Source: Pseudoflavonifractor sp.
GTDB lineage: Bacteria > Bacteroidota > Bacteroidia > Bacteroidales > Muribaculaceae
NCBI GenBank assembly: GCA_023667145.1
Contig: JAMPAQ010000001.1
Coordinates: 980,912-1,044,911 of the forward strand
Reading direction: 5' to 3'
Length of the DNA stretch: 64,000 nucleotides
In this document: one piece after another, positions 48,604 to 58,378 of the stretch
Layout of the letters: each line of letters starts with the position of its first letter
Numbering within the stretch: the stretch's first letter is position 1
Translations under genes and position numbers: made by a program
The notes under the pieces: generated by a model
The model's input: the letters and a program-made list of their open reading frames with translations, nothing else
Database searches by the model: none
Told to the model about the DNA's origin: nothing

Positions 48604-49494
48604 ATGGAACAGAAAATCATCCCGCCATCCGAGCTTATCATCAACTCTGACGGCACCGTATTTCACCTGCACCTCCACCCCGACCAACTGACTGACCGCA
48701 TCATACTCTGCGGCGACCCGGGACGCGTCGATATGATAGCGTCATACTTTGACGAGCGCACGTTTGAGGTCTCGGCGAGGGAATTTCACACAATAGGAGG
48801 CATCTATCAAGGCAAACCCGTGATGTGTCTCAGCCATGGCATAGGGCCTGACAACATCGACATAGTGATGAACGAGCTTGACGCACTCGCCAACATAGAC
48901 TTCACGACACGCAAGGTGCGCGAGAGCCACAGGCAGCTGAGCCTTGTGCGCATAGGAACATCCGGCTCCCTGCAACCCGAGCTGACAATAGGAACGCCGG
49001 TCATCGCCGAGAAAGCAATAGGGTTTGACGGCGTGCTCAACTACTATGCGGGGCGCAATGAGATTGCCGACCTCGGATTTGAGAACGCGTTTTGCGACTA
49101 TGTCGGTTGGAACAAGCTGTGGTCGCGTCCATATGTCGTGGATGCCGACGCGAGCCTTGTAGACCAGATAGCTCCCAAGGACAACACATTGGACGACGTA
49201 GTGAGAGGAAACACAATCTCGGCAGTGGGATTCTACGGCCCGCAAGGCCGCGAACTGCGTCTACCGCTCGCTAATCCTGACCTCAACAGCCGTATAGAGC
49301 AGTTTGAGTATGACGGCCGGCGCATCACCAACTACGAGATGGAGAGCGCACCGCTGCAAGGACTCGCCAGACTGCTCGGCCACCGCGCCATGACAGTGTG
49401 CGTGATTATCGCCAACCGTATGCTGCATGAGGCCAATACCGACTACAAGCCATCGCTTGAGAAACGCATCGTGAGTGTGCTTGACCGCATCTGA
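48604..49494 (+). CDS. Nucleoside phosphorylase
   Basis: 296 residues of the PNP/UDP family. ILCGDPGRVDMIASYFD binds phosphate; SHGIGPDNIDIVMNEL and RIGTSGSLQPEL follow; NYEMESAPLQGLARLLGHRA is the nucleoside-binding Glu motif. Probably a uridine phosphorylase relative; exact base preference not decided. Confidence 0.87.
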   Translation: MEQKIIPPSELIINSDGTVFHLHLHPDQLTDRIILCGDPGRVDMIASYFDERTFEVSAREFHTIGGIYQGKPVMCLSHGIGPDNIDIVMNELDALANIDFTTRKVRESHRQLSLVRIGTSGSLQPELTIGTPVIAEKAIGFDGVLNYYAGRNEIADLGFENAFCDYVGWNKLWSRPYVVDADASLVDQIAPKDNTLDDVVRGNTISAVGFYGPQGRELRLPLANPDLNSRIEQFEYDGRRITNYEMESAPLQGLARLLGHRAMTVCVIIANRMLHEANTDYKPSLEKRIVSVLDRI

Positions 49495-49522
49495 CCACCG
49501 AGGGATGGCAGAGCTACCACAT

Positions 49523-49562
49523 GGCCGCTGACCCCCGATTGAATTACGGGAGGCCGGCGGCC
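49523..49562 (+). terminator. GC-rich hairpin between nucleoside phosphorylase and crcB
   Basis: GGCCGC pairs with GCGGCC and an inner CCCCCG faces CGGGAGG. It is followed by ATTATACAG, so any terminator is weak. It lies 49 bases before the crcB ATG. Confidence 0.5.
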
Positions 49563-49610
49563 ATTATACAGACAATCATCAAGATGGAAATACATTATAA
49601 GTAATAAGCT

Positions 49611-49997
49611 ATGAACATTACAATCACAAATCTCCTGATAGTCGGTGCGGGGAGCTGCATCGGCGGAATGGCCCGTTACCTGACAAGCCGTGCCATGCAG
49701 TCGATGTGCCACACGGCGTTCCCATGGGGCACTTTTGCGGTCAATATCGCGGGATGCCTCATAATAGGACTGGTGTATGGACTGTTGGACCGGGGATTTC
49801 AGCTTAGCGCGGGAATGAGGTTGTTTATAACCGTGGGATTCTGCGGCGGATTCACGACATTCTCAACATTCATGCACGAGAATTACCTGCTTTTCACCGG
49901 CTCGGAGCATCTGACCGTGGCAATATACGCGGCATCGAGCGTAGCGGCAGGGTTTCTTATGGTCTACGCGGCTTACTATCTCACCCGGCTGATATGA
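49611..49997 (+). CDS. crcB: Fluoride channel CrcB/Fluc
   Basis: 128 residues, four transmembrane segments. GAGSCIGGMARYLTSR, GTFAVNIAGCLIIG and GFCGGFTTFSTFMHE are the CrcB motifs, including the fluoride-lining TTFST. Exports fluoride as a dual-topology dimer. I do not find a convincing fluoride riboswitch upstream. Confidence 0.93.
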   Translation: MNITITNLLIVGAGSCIGGMARYLTSRAMQSMCHTAFPWGTFAVNIAGCLIIGLVYGLLDRGFQLSAGMRLFITVGFCGGFTTFSTFMHENYLLFTGSEHLTVAIYAASSVAAGFLMVYAAYYLTRLI

Positions 49998-50037
49998 AGG
50001 TGTGTTTAATAACATTTCTGATTAAACGTCCTCTGAA

Positions 50038-51123
50038 TCAACCGACCGAGGCGCGGCGATAGAGCACGATGGCTATTATGATGTAGATGAAGTTGGGAAT
50101 CCACATGGCGATGAACGGGGAGGTGTATCCCGAGACAGCAAAAGTGGATGTGACAGTGGAGAAGAGGATATAGGAGAAACTAAGGACAAGTCCGATGCCT
50201 ATATTGATGCCCATGCCGCCCTTGACCTTGCGCGACGACAGCGACATGCCTATGACGGTTAGGATAAACGCGGCGGCACACATGGCATAGCGGCGCTCAT
50301 ACTCAATCTCAAAATTCTTGATATTGGCCACTCCACGGGCCTTCTGCTTTGAGATATACGCGTGCAACGCCGGTGAGCTCATCATCTCCTGGTCGTTCTT
50401 GGCAATGAGGAAATCACGTGGCTCTATAGGTATTATGGTGTCAAGACGACGACCTGTGGTGATGACCTCCCTCATGCCGACAAAGTCGCGTATCATATAG
50501 TCGCGGACCTGCCATTGGTGGAGCGTATCCCATCTGACAGTCTGGGCAGTGAGCCTCGACACGAGTTTCTTGTCCTTGAACTTCTCAAGCGAGAACTTGT
50601 AGCCGGTCTTTGTGGTGTTGTCAAACCGGCTCATGTAGGCAATCTCGCCGGGAGCTACCATCAACTGGATGTTGCTGCCGTAATCGACGCGCTTGTTGCG
50701 CACATAGGTGTTGGTATAGTCAATGCGCTTGACATTGGCGGGAGGGATAATGTAGGCACTCAACACAAAAGATGCCAAGGCAATGACGGTCGCCGACAAC
50801 ATGTAGGGCACCAGCAGACGGCGGTAGCTGACCCCCGAAGCGAGTATGGCGATAATCTCGGAATTATCGGCCATCTTGGAGGTAAAGAATATCACGGCGA
50901 TGAACGTGAAGAGCGGGCTGAACTGGTTGGCGAAATAAGGGAGGAAATTGACAAAATAGTCAAACACGGTGGCATGAAGCGGAGCCTTGAGAAACGCGTC
51001 GAGCTTCTCGTTGATGTCAAACATGACCGTGATTGCCAGGATGAGGATGATGGCAAAGATGTAGGTGCCGAGAAATTTACGTATTATGTACCAGTCAAGT
51101 GTCTTGAGCATCGTCTTGTGCAT
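50038..51123 (-). CDS. LptF/LptG-family permease
   Basis: 361 residues, six transmembrane helices: three N-terminal, a periplasmic beta-jellyroll (about 130-260), three C-terminal. LDWYIIRKFLGTYIFAI is the family start, so ATG at 51111 is as likely as 51123. SEIIAILASGVSYRRLL is the coupling helix. Part of the lipopolysaccharide export complex. 22 bases after tgt, one operon. Confidence 0.85.
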   Translation of the reverse strand: MHKTMLKTLDWYIIRKFLGTYIFAIILILAITVMFDINEKLDAFLKAPLHATVFDYFVNFLPYFANQFSPLFTFIAVIFFTSKMADNSEIIAILASGVSYRRLLVPYMLSATVIALASFVLSAYIIPPANVKRIDYTNTYVRNKRVDYGSNIQLMVAPGEIAYMSRFDNTTKTGYKFSLEKFKDKKLVSRLTAQTVRWDTLHQWQVRDYMIRDFVGMREVITTGRRLDTIIPIEPRDFLIAKNDQEMMSSPALHAYISKQKARGVANIKNFEIEYERRYAMCAAAFILTVIGMSLSSRKVKGGMGINIGIGLVLSFSYILFSTVTSTFAVSGYTSPFIAMWIPNFIYIIIAIVLYRRASVG

Positions 51124-51145
51124 TTGGTATGGGTCTGCCGGGATG

Positions 51146-52276
51146 TCAGAGACGGCGCGTCACCCGCTCGACCATTTCCGTTTTCCACGTTTTGAAATCT
51201 CCCACCATGATGTGTCGCCGCGCCTCGCCCACGAGCCACAGGTAGAACGCGAGATTGTGTATCGACGCTATCTGCATGGCGAGAATCTCCTGAGAGATGA
51301 ACAGGTGGCGCAGATATGCCTTGGAGTATGCGCGGTCGACATAGCTCGGGCCATCTTCCTGTATCGGGGAAAAGTCATCGGCCCACTTCTTGTTGCGCAT
51401 GTTCATGATGCCATTGGCGGTAAACAGCATACCGTTGCGGCCATTGCGCGTGGGCATGACGCAGTCCATCATGTCGACACCCCGGTCGATAGCCTCAAGG
51501 ATGTTGGCGGGCGTGCCGACCCCCATGAGATAGCGTGGCTTGTCCTTGGGCAGTATCTCGTTGACCACCTCGAGCATGTCGTACATGACCTCGGCTGGCT
51601 CGCCAACCGCGAGACCACCGATGGCATTGCCATCAGCCCCGAACTCAGAGACGTACTCGGCTGACTGACGGCGCAGGTCGGGGTAGGTGCATCCCTGCAC
51701 AATGGGGAAATAGGCTTGGGAGTATCCATACCTGCCCCCCGTAGACTTATAACGGTCCCATCCGCGCTTGAGCCATCGCATGGTGAGCCCGAGGGACTTC
51801 TTGGCATAATCATATTCGGCTGTGCCTGGGGGACACTCATCGAGCTGCATCATTATGTCAGCGCCGATAGACCGCTGTATATCGACAACATTCTCGGGGG
51901 TGAAGAGGTGCTTGGAGCCGTCGATATGCGACCTGAAGTAGGCTCCCTCCTCCTTGAGCTTGCGGTTGGCCGACAGTGAGAACACCTGGAATCCACCGCT
52001 GTCGGTGAGTATGGGACGCTCCCACCCATTAAACTTGTGCAAGCCGCCAGCACGCTCAAGCGTGTCAATGCCGGGACGCAGATAGAGATGATAGGTGTTG
52101 CCAAGGATTATCTGTGCCTTGACATCGTCGCGAAGCTCGTGCATGTGAACGGCCTTGACCGAACCGAGAGTACCCACGGGCATGAAGATGGGGGTCTCTA
52201 TCTGTCCATGGTCGGTGGTTATCAGCCCTGCTCTCGCGGCAGTGTCGGGTGAGGTGGCCTGCAATTGAAATTCCAT
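51146..52276 (-). CDS. tgt: tRNA-guanine transglycosylase, lacking the usual zinc cysteines
   Basis: 376 residues. Exchanges guanine for preQ1 at tRNA position 34. Asp92 in LTDSGGFQVFSL and nucleophile Asp271 in DCVMPTRNGRNG are present. The CxCxxC zinc ligands normally just before YS(R/K)AYL are absent: residues 302-317 read FSPIQEDGPSYVDRAY, although His340 of SIHNL remains. First gene of tgt-lptG. Confidence 0.93.
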   Translation of the reverse strand: MEFQLQATSPDTAARAGLITTDHGQIETPIFMPVGTLGSVKAVHMHELRDDVKAQIILGNTYHLYLRPGIDTLERAGGLHKFNGWERPILTDSGGFQVFSLSANRKLKEEGAYFRSHIDGSKHLFTPENVVDIQRSIGADIMMQLDECPPGTAEYDYAKKSLGLTMRWLKRGWDRYKSTGGRYGYSQAYFPIVQGCTYPDLRRQSAEYVSEFGADGNAIGGLAVGEPAEVMYDMLEVVNEILPKDKPRYLMGVGTPANILEAIDRGVDMMDCVMPTRNGRNGMLFTANGIMNMRNKKWADDFSPIQEDGPSYVDRAYSKAYLRHLFISQEILAMQIASIHNLAFYLWLVGEARRHIMVGDFKTWKTEMVERVTRRL

Positions 52277-52302
52277 AGAGCGTACAGTATGCTATTGTGA
52301 TG

Positions 52303-52334
52303 CAAAGTTACGACAACTCCCTGTCAATTGCAAG
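52303..52334 (-). promoter_or_regulatory. Promoter of tgt
   Basis: On the minus strand TAACTTTG (52310-52303) with CTTG (52334-52331) and a 20-base spacer. Confidence 0.6.
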
Positions 52335-52347
52335 TGAATGACAACAA

Positions 52348-52379
52348 GGAGGCCGGGACTGTTGCAGCCCCGGCCTCCC
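52348..52379 (-). terminator. Terminator of the OmpA-like gene
   Basis: GGAGGCCGGG pairs with CCCGGCCTCC, with a 12-base loop. Read on the minus strand it is followed by TTGTTGTC. Confidence 0.7.
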
Positions 52380-52427
52380 GGATTTATGAGGGATCGAATG
52401 TTTCAATCCCGTAGTGTATAATATCTA

Positions 52428-53624
52428 TCAGTCCTGTGAGAAGATTACGATGCGGTTCCAGTTGTTTGTATCGTAAACCTGAGTGTCGCTGCCCTGAGCC
52501 TTGACAATCATGCGGTCCTTGGCGATGCCGTATCCGGCGAGAGCTGCTGCCACGTTGTCGGCACGCTTCTGTGAGAGCTGCATGTTGTAGCTTGAGGTAC
52601 CGGTATCCTTGTCGGCATAGCCGGTGATGACAATCTTCTCGTTGGGGTTGGCCTTCATCCACTGTGCCACGTTGTAGACATTTACCATCTCCTCGTCGGT
52701 GATCTTGGCAGAGTTGATTGTGAAGCGTACGGTCGTCATGAGCGGAGTGTTGTCGGGGCACTCAACAGCCTTGGTCTCGGGGCAGGGAAGCTGAGCCTCA
52801 GCTGCTGCAAGACGGCTGCCGCAAGCGGCGAGTTCGCCACGCAGGTCGTTGACCTGACCGTTGAGCTGGTTGATGTAAGAGAGATAGTTGCAGGGGTTGT
52901 AGGTCGGGAACTTGGTGCCTGTGAAACGGATGGTGAAACCACCTATTACGGAGATGTTGACATCGACGGGGTCACCGTAAGCCTTGTTATTGAAGTTGTC
53001 GCCGGCAAACGATGCACGACCTTCAGCGAAGAAGTCGACATAGTTGCAGAGACGGAAACGGAGCTGAAGACCTGCCGACACGGGGAGCGTCCACTGATTG
53101 TGCTTGAGCTTGCCGCCCTCTTTCATCACGTTCTGACCGGCACCCTCGATGTCCCACGTGAATGTACCGCCGAGACCTACGAAGGGAACGATGCTGAACA
53201 CGCGGCTCGTGTTGACACCACCGAGAGAGTTGAACATATCCCACATCAAGTCAAAGTTGACGTTGGCATATTTGGCCTTGTTGTAGGTGACATCGTCCCA
53301 ATGGATAGCACCACCCACTCCGCTCAGACGCCATCCGAGATATGGGGTCATCCACTTACCGAAGCCCACGCTGTAGGCTGCGGTGATATGGTGCTTGGGA
53401 TCGCCCTTGAGGAGGCTGCGCTCAACCATGGGGACATTGATACCGGCGCCAAGCTGCATGAACCAATTGTCCTTGTAGGACGAATAGTAATGGGTCTTGC
53501 AAGGCACTGCCTCGGTGAGGGTTATATCCTCCTCGACGATGACTGTCTCCTGAGCCTTGACATCGTTTGCTGCGAAAAGCATCCCGCTACATGCAGCGAC
53601 TACTAATAGTACATTTCTTTTCAT
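52428..53624 (-). CDS. OmpA-family outer membrane protein
   Basis: 398 residues. Signal peptide ending VKAQ; an N-terminal barrel (about 50-245) of Gly/aromatic strands; a short Cys-containing coiled segment (YINQLNGQVNDLRGELAACG); and a C-terminal OmpA domain (about 295-398) with FTINSAKITDEEM, ITGYADKDTGTSSYNMQLSQKRADNVAAAL. The domain binds peptidoglycan. Likely abundant at the surface. Confidence 0.9.
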   Translation of the reverse strand: MKRNVLLVVAACSGMLFAANDVKAQETVIVEEDITLTEAVPCKTHYYSSYKDNWFMQLGAGINVPMVERSLLKGDPKHHITAAYSVGFGKWMTPYLGWRLSGVGGAIHWDDVTYNKAKYANVNFDLMWDMFNSLGGVNTSRVFSIVPFVGLGGTFTWDIEGAGQNVMKEGGKLKHNQWTLPVSAGLQLRFRLCNYVDFFAEGRASFAGDNFNNKAYGDPVDVNISVIGGFTIRFTGTKFPTYNPCNYLSYINQLNGQVNDLRGELAACGSRLAAAEAQLPCPETKAVECPDNTPLMTTVRFTINSAKITDEEMVNVYNVAQWMKANPNEKIVITGYADKDTGTSSYNMQLSQKRADNVAAALAGYGIAKDRMIVKAQGSDTQVYDTNNWNRIVIFSQD

Positions 53625-53849
53625 AACTAAAAGCGATTTATAGATTTTTATTATCCTTCTTAAATAAATAGCCTCAAACCCGCCTGAAGCACGATTTTCA
53701 GCGACGATTCACTATCAATAACGCCATGCTGTTTAAGATTGTTCAATCAATCGCGACTCAAAGCGACTTTTTATTTTCATTTATCAACACTTTTCGCCGG
53801 GATTTTAACGTATTTTGCCTATGCCAAGGGATATATCAATTTTTATGCG

Positions 53850-53857
53850 TACCTTTG
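53850..53857 (+). promoter_or_regulatory. Promoter -7 element for guaA
   Basis: TACCTTTG matches TAnnTTTG, 28 bases before the guaA ATG. No -33 TTTG at the usual distance. Confidence 0.5.
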
Positions 53858-53885
53858 CAACAGTCAATATCCAAACGTATATATA

Positions 53886-55409
53886 ATGCAAGAGAAGATT
53901 ATAATCCTCGACTTCGGCTCGCAGACCACGCAGCTGATAGGTCGACGCGTACGTGAGCTGAACATGTATTGCGAGATCGTCCCTTACAACAAGTTTCCCC
54001 ACGACGATCCGTCGGTAATCGGGGTTATACTGTCGGGAAGCCCGTTCTCGGTATATGATGACAAAGCCTTCAAGGCCGACCTCTCAGGCATACGTGGCCG
54101 GTTGCCGATACTCGGCATCTGCTACGGTGCACAATTCATGGCCTACACCAACGGAGGCATGGTGGAACCGGCCGGCTCACGCGAGTATGGCCGCGCCCAT
54201 CTCACGCGGATGGACAAGGAAAATCCACTGCTGAAGGGACTGCGTGACAACAGTCAGGTATGGATGAGCCACGGCGACACGATAACCGCCATCCCCGACA
54301 ACTTCAAGGCCATAGCCTCGACCGATAAGGTTGCCATAGCGGCATACCAGGCCGAGGGGGAGAAACTGTGGGGAGTGCAGTTCCATCCCGAGGTATTCCA
54401 CTCGGAGGATGGGACGCAGCTGTTGCGCAACTTTGTCGTCGACATCTGCGGAGGCAAGCAGAACTGGAGTGCCGCATCGTTTATAGAGAGTACCGTGGCT
54501 GAGCTCAAGGAGCAGCTTGGTGACGACAAGGTAGTGCTCGGGCTGAGCGGTGGTGTCGATTCATCGGTAGCAGCCGTATTGCTCAACAAGGCTATCGGCA
54601 AGAACCTGACGTGCATATTCGTCGACCACGGTATGCTTCGCAAGAATGAGTTCCGCAACGTGCTCCACGACTATGAATGCCTTGGACTCAACGTGATTGG
54701 AGTTGACGCAAGCGAGAAATTCTTCTCTGAACTGGCGGGAGTCACCGACCCCGAGCGCAAGCGCAAGATTATCGGCAAGGGGTTCATAGATGTCTTCGAC
54801 GAGGAGGCCCACAAGATCAAGGACGTGAAATGGCTTGCGCAGGGTACGATATATCCTGACTGCATCGAGTCACTGTCAATCACGGGTACGACCATCAAGA
54901 GCCATCACAATGTCGGAGGTCTCCCTGAGAAGATGAACCTGAAGCTGTGTGAGCCGCTGCGGCTGCTGTTCAAGGACGAGGTACGCGCCGTCGGGCGGGA
55001 ACTCGGTATGCCTGAGCATCTCATCAAGCGGCATCCGTTCCCCGGCCCCGGATTGGCCGTGCGCATCCTCGGCGACATCACCCGTGAGAAGGTAAGGATA
55101 CTCCAGGATGCCGATGACATATTCATCCAGGGTCTTCGCGACAACGACCTGTATGACAAGGTGTGGCAGGCGGGGGTCATATTGCTTCCCGTGCAGAGTG
55201 TGGGGGTGATGGGCGATGAGCGCACCTATGAGCGTGCCGTGGCACTGCGTGCCGTGACCTCGACCGACGCCATGACGGCCGACTGGGCGCATCTGCCCTA
55301 CGAGTTCCTCGCCAAGGTCTCCAATGACATCATCAACAAGGTGCGCGGCGTCAACCGCGTATGCTACGACATCTCCTCAAAGCCACCGGCAACCATCGAG
55401 TGGGAGTAA
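53886..55409 (+). CDS. guaA: GMP synthase (glutamine-hydrolysing)
   Basis: 507 residues. N-terminal glutamine amidotransferase with Cys in GICYGAQF and [15 protein letters not shown] pyrophosphatase P-loop [10 protein letters not shown]-terminal dimerisation domain ending [12 protein letters not shown] at 53886 chosen; the frame opens earlier at 53739 but that extension overlaps the promoter. Confidence 0.95.
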   Translation: MQEKIIILDFGSQTTQLIGRRVRELNMYCEIVPYNKFPHDDPSVIGVILSGSPFSVYDDKAFKADLSGIRGRLPILGICYGAQFMAYTNGGMVEPAGSREYGRAHLTRMDKENPLLKGLRDNSQVWMSHGDTITAIPDNFKAIASTDKVAIAAYQAEGEKLWGVQFHPEVFHSEDGTQLLRNFVVDICGGKQNWSAASFIESTVAELKEQLGDDKVVLGLSGGVDSSVAAVLLNKAIGKNLTCIFVDHGMLRKNEFRNVLHDYECLGLNVIGVDASEKFFSELAGVTDPERKRKIIGKGFIDVFDEEAHKIKDVKWLAQGTIYPDCIESLSITGTTIKSHHNVGGLPEKMNLKLCEPLRLLFKDEVRAVGRELGMPEHLIKRHPFPGPGLAVRILGDITREKVRILQDADDIFIQGLRDNDLYDKVWQAGVILLPVQSVGVMGDERTYERAVALRAVTSTDAMTADWAHLPYEFLAKVSNDIINKVRGVNRVCYDISSKPPATIEWE

Positions 55410-55445
55410 TCCCAAATCGGAAAAGTCATCAAATAATTATCATAC

Positions 55446-55487
55446 AGCCATTTATATTTCACAGCAACGGATATAAATGGCTTTTTT
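55446..55487 (+). terminator. Terminator of guaA
   Basis: GCCATTTATAT pairs with ATATAAATGGC, followed by TTTTTT. Confidence 0.9.
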
Positions 55488-55570
55488 AGTGTAGTTATGG
55501 CAACAGCCCTTGCTACTCACAAATTTTAAAGATTACCAGACCAAAGCGTTACTATATCAGGAATAAACAC

Positions 55571-55578
55571 TATATTTG
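55571..55578 (+). promoter_or_regulatory. Promoter -7 element for mntA-hepT
   Basis: TATATTTG matches TAnnTTTG, 18 bases before the mntA ATG. Confidence 0.5.
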
Positions 55579-55596
55579 CGTAAGAAACAGAGACCT

Positions 55597-55902
55597 ATGA
55601 AACTGATCGAGCTTAACATCAAACATATTATCGACCTTTGCCGACGGCATAAGGTCAAGTCACTTGCTGTCTTTGGGTCTATCCTCACTGATAGATTTAA
55701 CGACCAAAGCGATGTAGACCTACTTGTGGATTTTGAACCTACGGACCCTGATAAGTTCGATTATGTCACCAATTTCTTTGATTTGCAAGACTCTTTGGAA
55801 TCTCTATTAAAAAGGAAAGTTGATTTGGTGGTAGGTAGTGCGTTGAGAAACAAATACTTTATCAATAACATAAACCGTACAAAACAAATAATATATGGAT
55901 GA
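55597..55902 (+). CDS. mntA: MNT-type nucleotidyltransferase antitoxin
   Basis: 101 residues. The minimal nucleotidyltransferase motif is intact: Gly27-Ser28, then Asp39 and Asp41 in SDVDLLV. In characterised pairs MntA adds AMP to a tyrosine of its HEPN toxin. It overlaps the downstream HEPN gene by 8 bases. ATG at 55597 chosen over a TTG inside the promoter. Confidence 0.85.
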   Translation: MKLIELNIKHIIDLCRRHKVKSLAVFGSILTDRFNDQSDVDLLVDFEPTDPDKFDYVTNFFDLQDSLESLLKRKVDLVVGSALRNKYFINNINRTKQIIYG

Positions 55903-56263
55903 TAATATTCTGAAGTATCTTGAAGATGTACGGTTGGCGTGCGAAGATGTGGAACAATTCTTTACCAATTATCCCAATCGCTTTGGTGTGTTTTCCAACG
56001 ATCGCCTGATGATTCGTGCAGTTGAACGCTCCGTTGAGATAATGGGTGAGGCCATAAACCGAATACTGAAAAGAGAGCCTGATTTCGGTTTGCCAAATGC
56101 AAGAGCGATAGTGCAAACCCGCAATAGAGTGATTCACTCTTACGAAAAGGTAGAAAACGAGTTTTTGTGGAGTTTAGTGATACGCCATATTCCTGAACTT
56201 AAAAAGGATGTCGAACACATTTTGGCCGAATACGAGAAATCGCTTTCTCAAACAGATGTGTAA
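55895..56263 (+). CDS. hepT: HEPN-domain RNase toxin (DUF86, HepT-like)
   Basis: 122 residues, all-helical. The R-x4-H-x-Y motif is complete: Arg76, His81 and Tyr83 in RNRVIHSY. That Tyr is the residue modified by MntA in studied pairs. Likely a ribonuclease toxin in a type VII toxin-antitoxin module. AT-rich, near guaA. Confidence 0.87.
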   Translation: MDDNILKYLEDVRLACEDVEQFFTNYPNRFGVFSNDRLMIRAVERSVEIMGEAINRILKREPDFGLPNARAIVQTRNRVIHSYEKVENEFLWSLVIRHIPELKKDVEHILAEYEKSLSQTDV

Positions 56264-56352
56264 CCAACATAACAAGAGGCCAAAAATCAAATGACAGCCG
56301 TTGCGACTGCATTGGAAATGCAAAAGTAATAAACCAATTATCAACAAAGGAG

Positions 56353-57351
56353 ATGGGTCAGAGGATTGCTATTGTTGTTGATGCCGTGCTGCCGGTCGTG
56401 GGGTACGGTGGGACTGAGCGGGTGGCCTACGGGCTTGGTAAGGCTCTGTCGGCGATGGGACACCGGGTCACTTTCCTGTGCCGCAAGGGGTCTCATGTGC
56501 CATTTGCAAGGGTTGTCGCGATTGACCCCACGCGCAGTGTCGCGTCACAGTTGCCTGATGACATTGATATAGTCCATTTCAACAACACGGTCGATTATCG
56601 CGGGCTTGAAAAGCCCTATATCGTGACCATGCACGGCAACGGGCCGTCATACGACAATATCGACCGCAACACGGTCTTTGTCTCGGCCAACCACGCCGCA
56701 CGCTACGGCTGCGATTCATACGTGCATAACGGTCTTGATTGGGATGACTACGGGAGTCCCGACCTCTCCCTGCGCAGGGAGAGCCTCCACTTTCTCGGCA
56801 ACGGAGCGTGGCGCGTGAAAAACCTTAATGGCGCGATAGACGTAGCCATGCGAACAGGGTGCAGACTCGATGCACTCGGCGCACACAGGCTTAACGTCAA
56901 GATGGGATTCCGATTCACGTTAAGTCCGTCGATACGGTTTCACGGAATGGTCGATAACGCGGCTAAGAAACATTATATCGAGCGTTCGCGCGGACTGGTG
57001 TTCCCCGTGACTTGGCACGAGCCGTTTGGCCTCTGCGTCATCGAGTCGCTTTATTATGGAGCGCCGGTATTTGCCACCCCCTATGGCTCGATGCCCGAAC
57101 TGGTGACACCGCAAGAGATGCCACCGGTCGGACAATTGTCACAATCGGTCACGGATATGGCAAAGGCAATATCTGAATCGAACTTTTCGCCGACACTGTG
57201 CCATGAGTATGCCACCGACATGTATAACGCCCGCGTCATGGCGCAAGGTTACCTCGACAAATACAATCTTGTCCTCGACGGCCACAGCCTCGTGACCCAA
57301 TCGACTATGACCGCCCCACCCTCCCCCCGCCATCTTCCATGGAACAAATAG
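56353..57351 (+). CDS. Glycosyltransferase (GT4-like)
   Basis: 332 residues. The N-terminal GT-B domain has VVGYGGTERVAYGLGKAL, and the C-terminal domain has HEPFGLCVIESLYYGAPVFATPYGSMPEL with the E-x7-E donor site. Acceptor and sugar unknown. More GC-rich than the genes on either side, so probably a separate arrival or an older resident. Confidence 0.82.
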   Translation: MGQRIAIVVDAVLPVVGYGGTERVAYGLGKALSAMGHRVTFLCRKGSHVPFARVVAIDPTRSVASQLPDDIDIVHFNNTVDYRGLEKPYIVTMHGNGPSYDNIDRNTVFVSANHAARYGCDSYVHNGLDWDDYGSPDLSLRRESLHFLGNGAWRVKNLNGAIDVAMRTGCRLDALGAHRLNVKMGFRFTLSPSIRFHGMVDNAAKKHYIERSRGLVFPVTWHEPFGLCVIESLYYGAPVFATPYGSMPELVTPQEMPPVGQLSQSVTDMAKAISESNFSPTLCHEYATDMYNARVMAQGYLDKYNLVLDGHSLVTQSTMTAPPSPRHLPWNK

Positions 57352-57456
57352 GGGGGAATGCCACACCTCCCGCCCCTCACTCGGAGGCAAAAGACTGTCT
57401 TATGATGACCTTTAAGCGCCCACGCTTCAGACATCGGAGAAATACTTTATTTTTTG

Positions 57457-57464
57457 TATATTTG
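57457..57464 (+). promoter_or_regulatory. Promoter -7 element for the HindIII-like system
   Basis: TATATTTG matches TAnnTTTG, 25 bases before the ATG at 57489. A repeat that recurs after the second R-M system follows at 57471-57487. Confidence 0.5.
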
Positions 57465-57470
57465 CAGTCT

Positions 57471-57487
57471 AATATACGCTCCTGAGA
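57471..57487 (+). repeat. Left copy of a 17-bp direct repeat flanking two R-M systems
   Basis: AATATACGCTCCTGAGA matches 61481-61497 at 16 of 17 positions. It abuts the start codon of the HindIII-like nuclease. Confidence 0.6.
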
Positions 57488-57488
57488 A

Positions 57489-58378
57489 ATGACCTTTGAA
57501 GAACTAAAGAGTTTAATTTACAATTATAAGGAACTTCCATTTATAGCCGCTTCTAACAAGTTACAAGAGGTGGTATTTGCGTTGAACAAGCCCGATACCA
57601 TAGAACTTATATCACAAATAGGAGCAATACCAGAAGATATAGGACACGATTCAACCGAGGAAAAACTTTACACAAAAGTTTCAGATATTCTTTTAGCAAA
57701 ATCACTACTTGAACTGAACTTAGAAGCTACAGTATTATCCCAAAGAGCAGGCTGCGCAGACGTTGTCGCACAAAGCCATTATCATAAATATTCATTAGTA
57801 GGCGATGCGAAGGCTTTCAGACTTAGTAGAACAGCCAGAAATGCAAAAGATTATAAAGTAAATTCAATGGCCGTATGGAGGGGGGATAGCGAGTATTCTG
57901 TTTTGGTCTGCCCATATTTCCAATACCCCAAAAGCAACAGTCAAATATACAAAGAAGCCCTTAGCGGTAATGTAACATTGTTTAGTTGGGAGTATCTTTA
58001 CATACTACTTAATGAAGGTATCAAGGAGTCTGCCTCTGTAAATATTTCTGACCTTTGGAATCAAAGTAATATCATTAGCAAAACTACTACTGTATCAAAT
58101 TCTAAAAGCAGTTTCCTTAATCAACAGAATAAAATATAGCTAAGATTTTAGGATTAACGCTTATTGAATTTTATCAATATTTTAGCATTGTAAGAGATGT
58201 TATTGTAGGACGAGGTTATAACGAAATACGGTATTATGAGCAGGAAATCGAACGCGTGAAACAGCTCAACCGGGACGACGCAATAGCGGAGCTTCTAAAA
58301 CACATGAAGTTAGACAGCAAGATAACGACTATCAGGGACTACATCAACCAAATTAACGAAAGGGATTTTGAACAATGA
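57489..58378 (+). pseudogene. HindIII-like type II restriction endonuclease, frameshifted
   Basis: The first frame gives 216 residues ending at 58139. It aligns with R.HindIII: STEEKLYTKVSDILLAKSLL, Asp91 in CADVVAQS, Asp106-Ala-Lys108 in GDAKAFRLSRTA (same 15-residue Asp-Asp spacing as HindIII), and SWEYLYILL. The rest continues in the +2 frame to TGA at 58376-58378 (RYYEQEIERV, then NRDDAIAELLKHMKLDSKIT), again like the HindIII C-terminus. One added A in the AAAA run at 58131-58134 would restore about 296 residues; HindIII has 300. Catalytic residues lie before the shift. The next gene overlaps the stop by 4 bases. Confidence 0.82.

Noticed and set aside
49495-49610. Fluoride riboswitch before crcB
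   Set aside because: GGGATGGCAG and GCTGACCCCC recall parts of the motif, but the required pairing and the GCTGATG-type core could not be assembled; only a GC-rich hairpin is supported.
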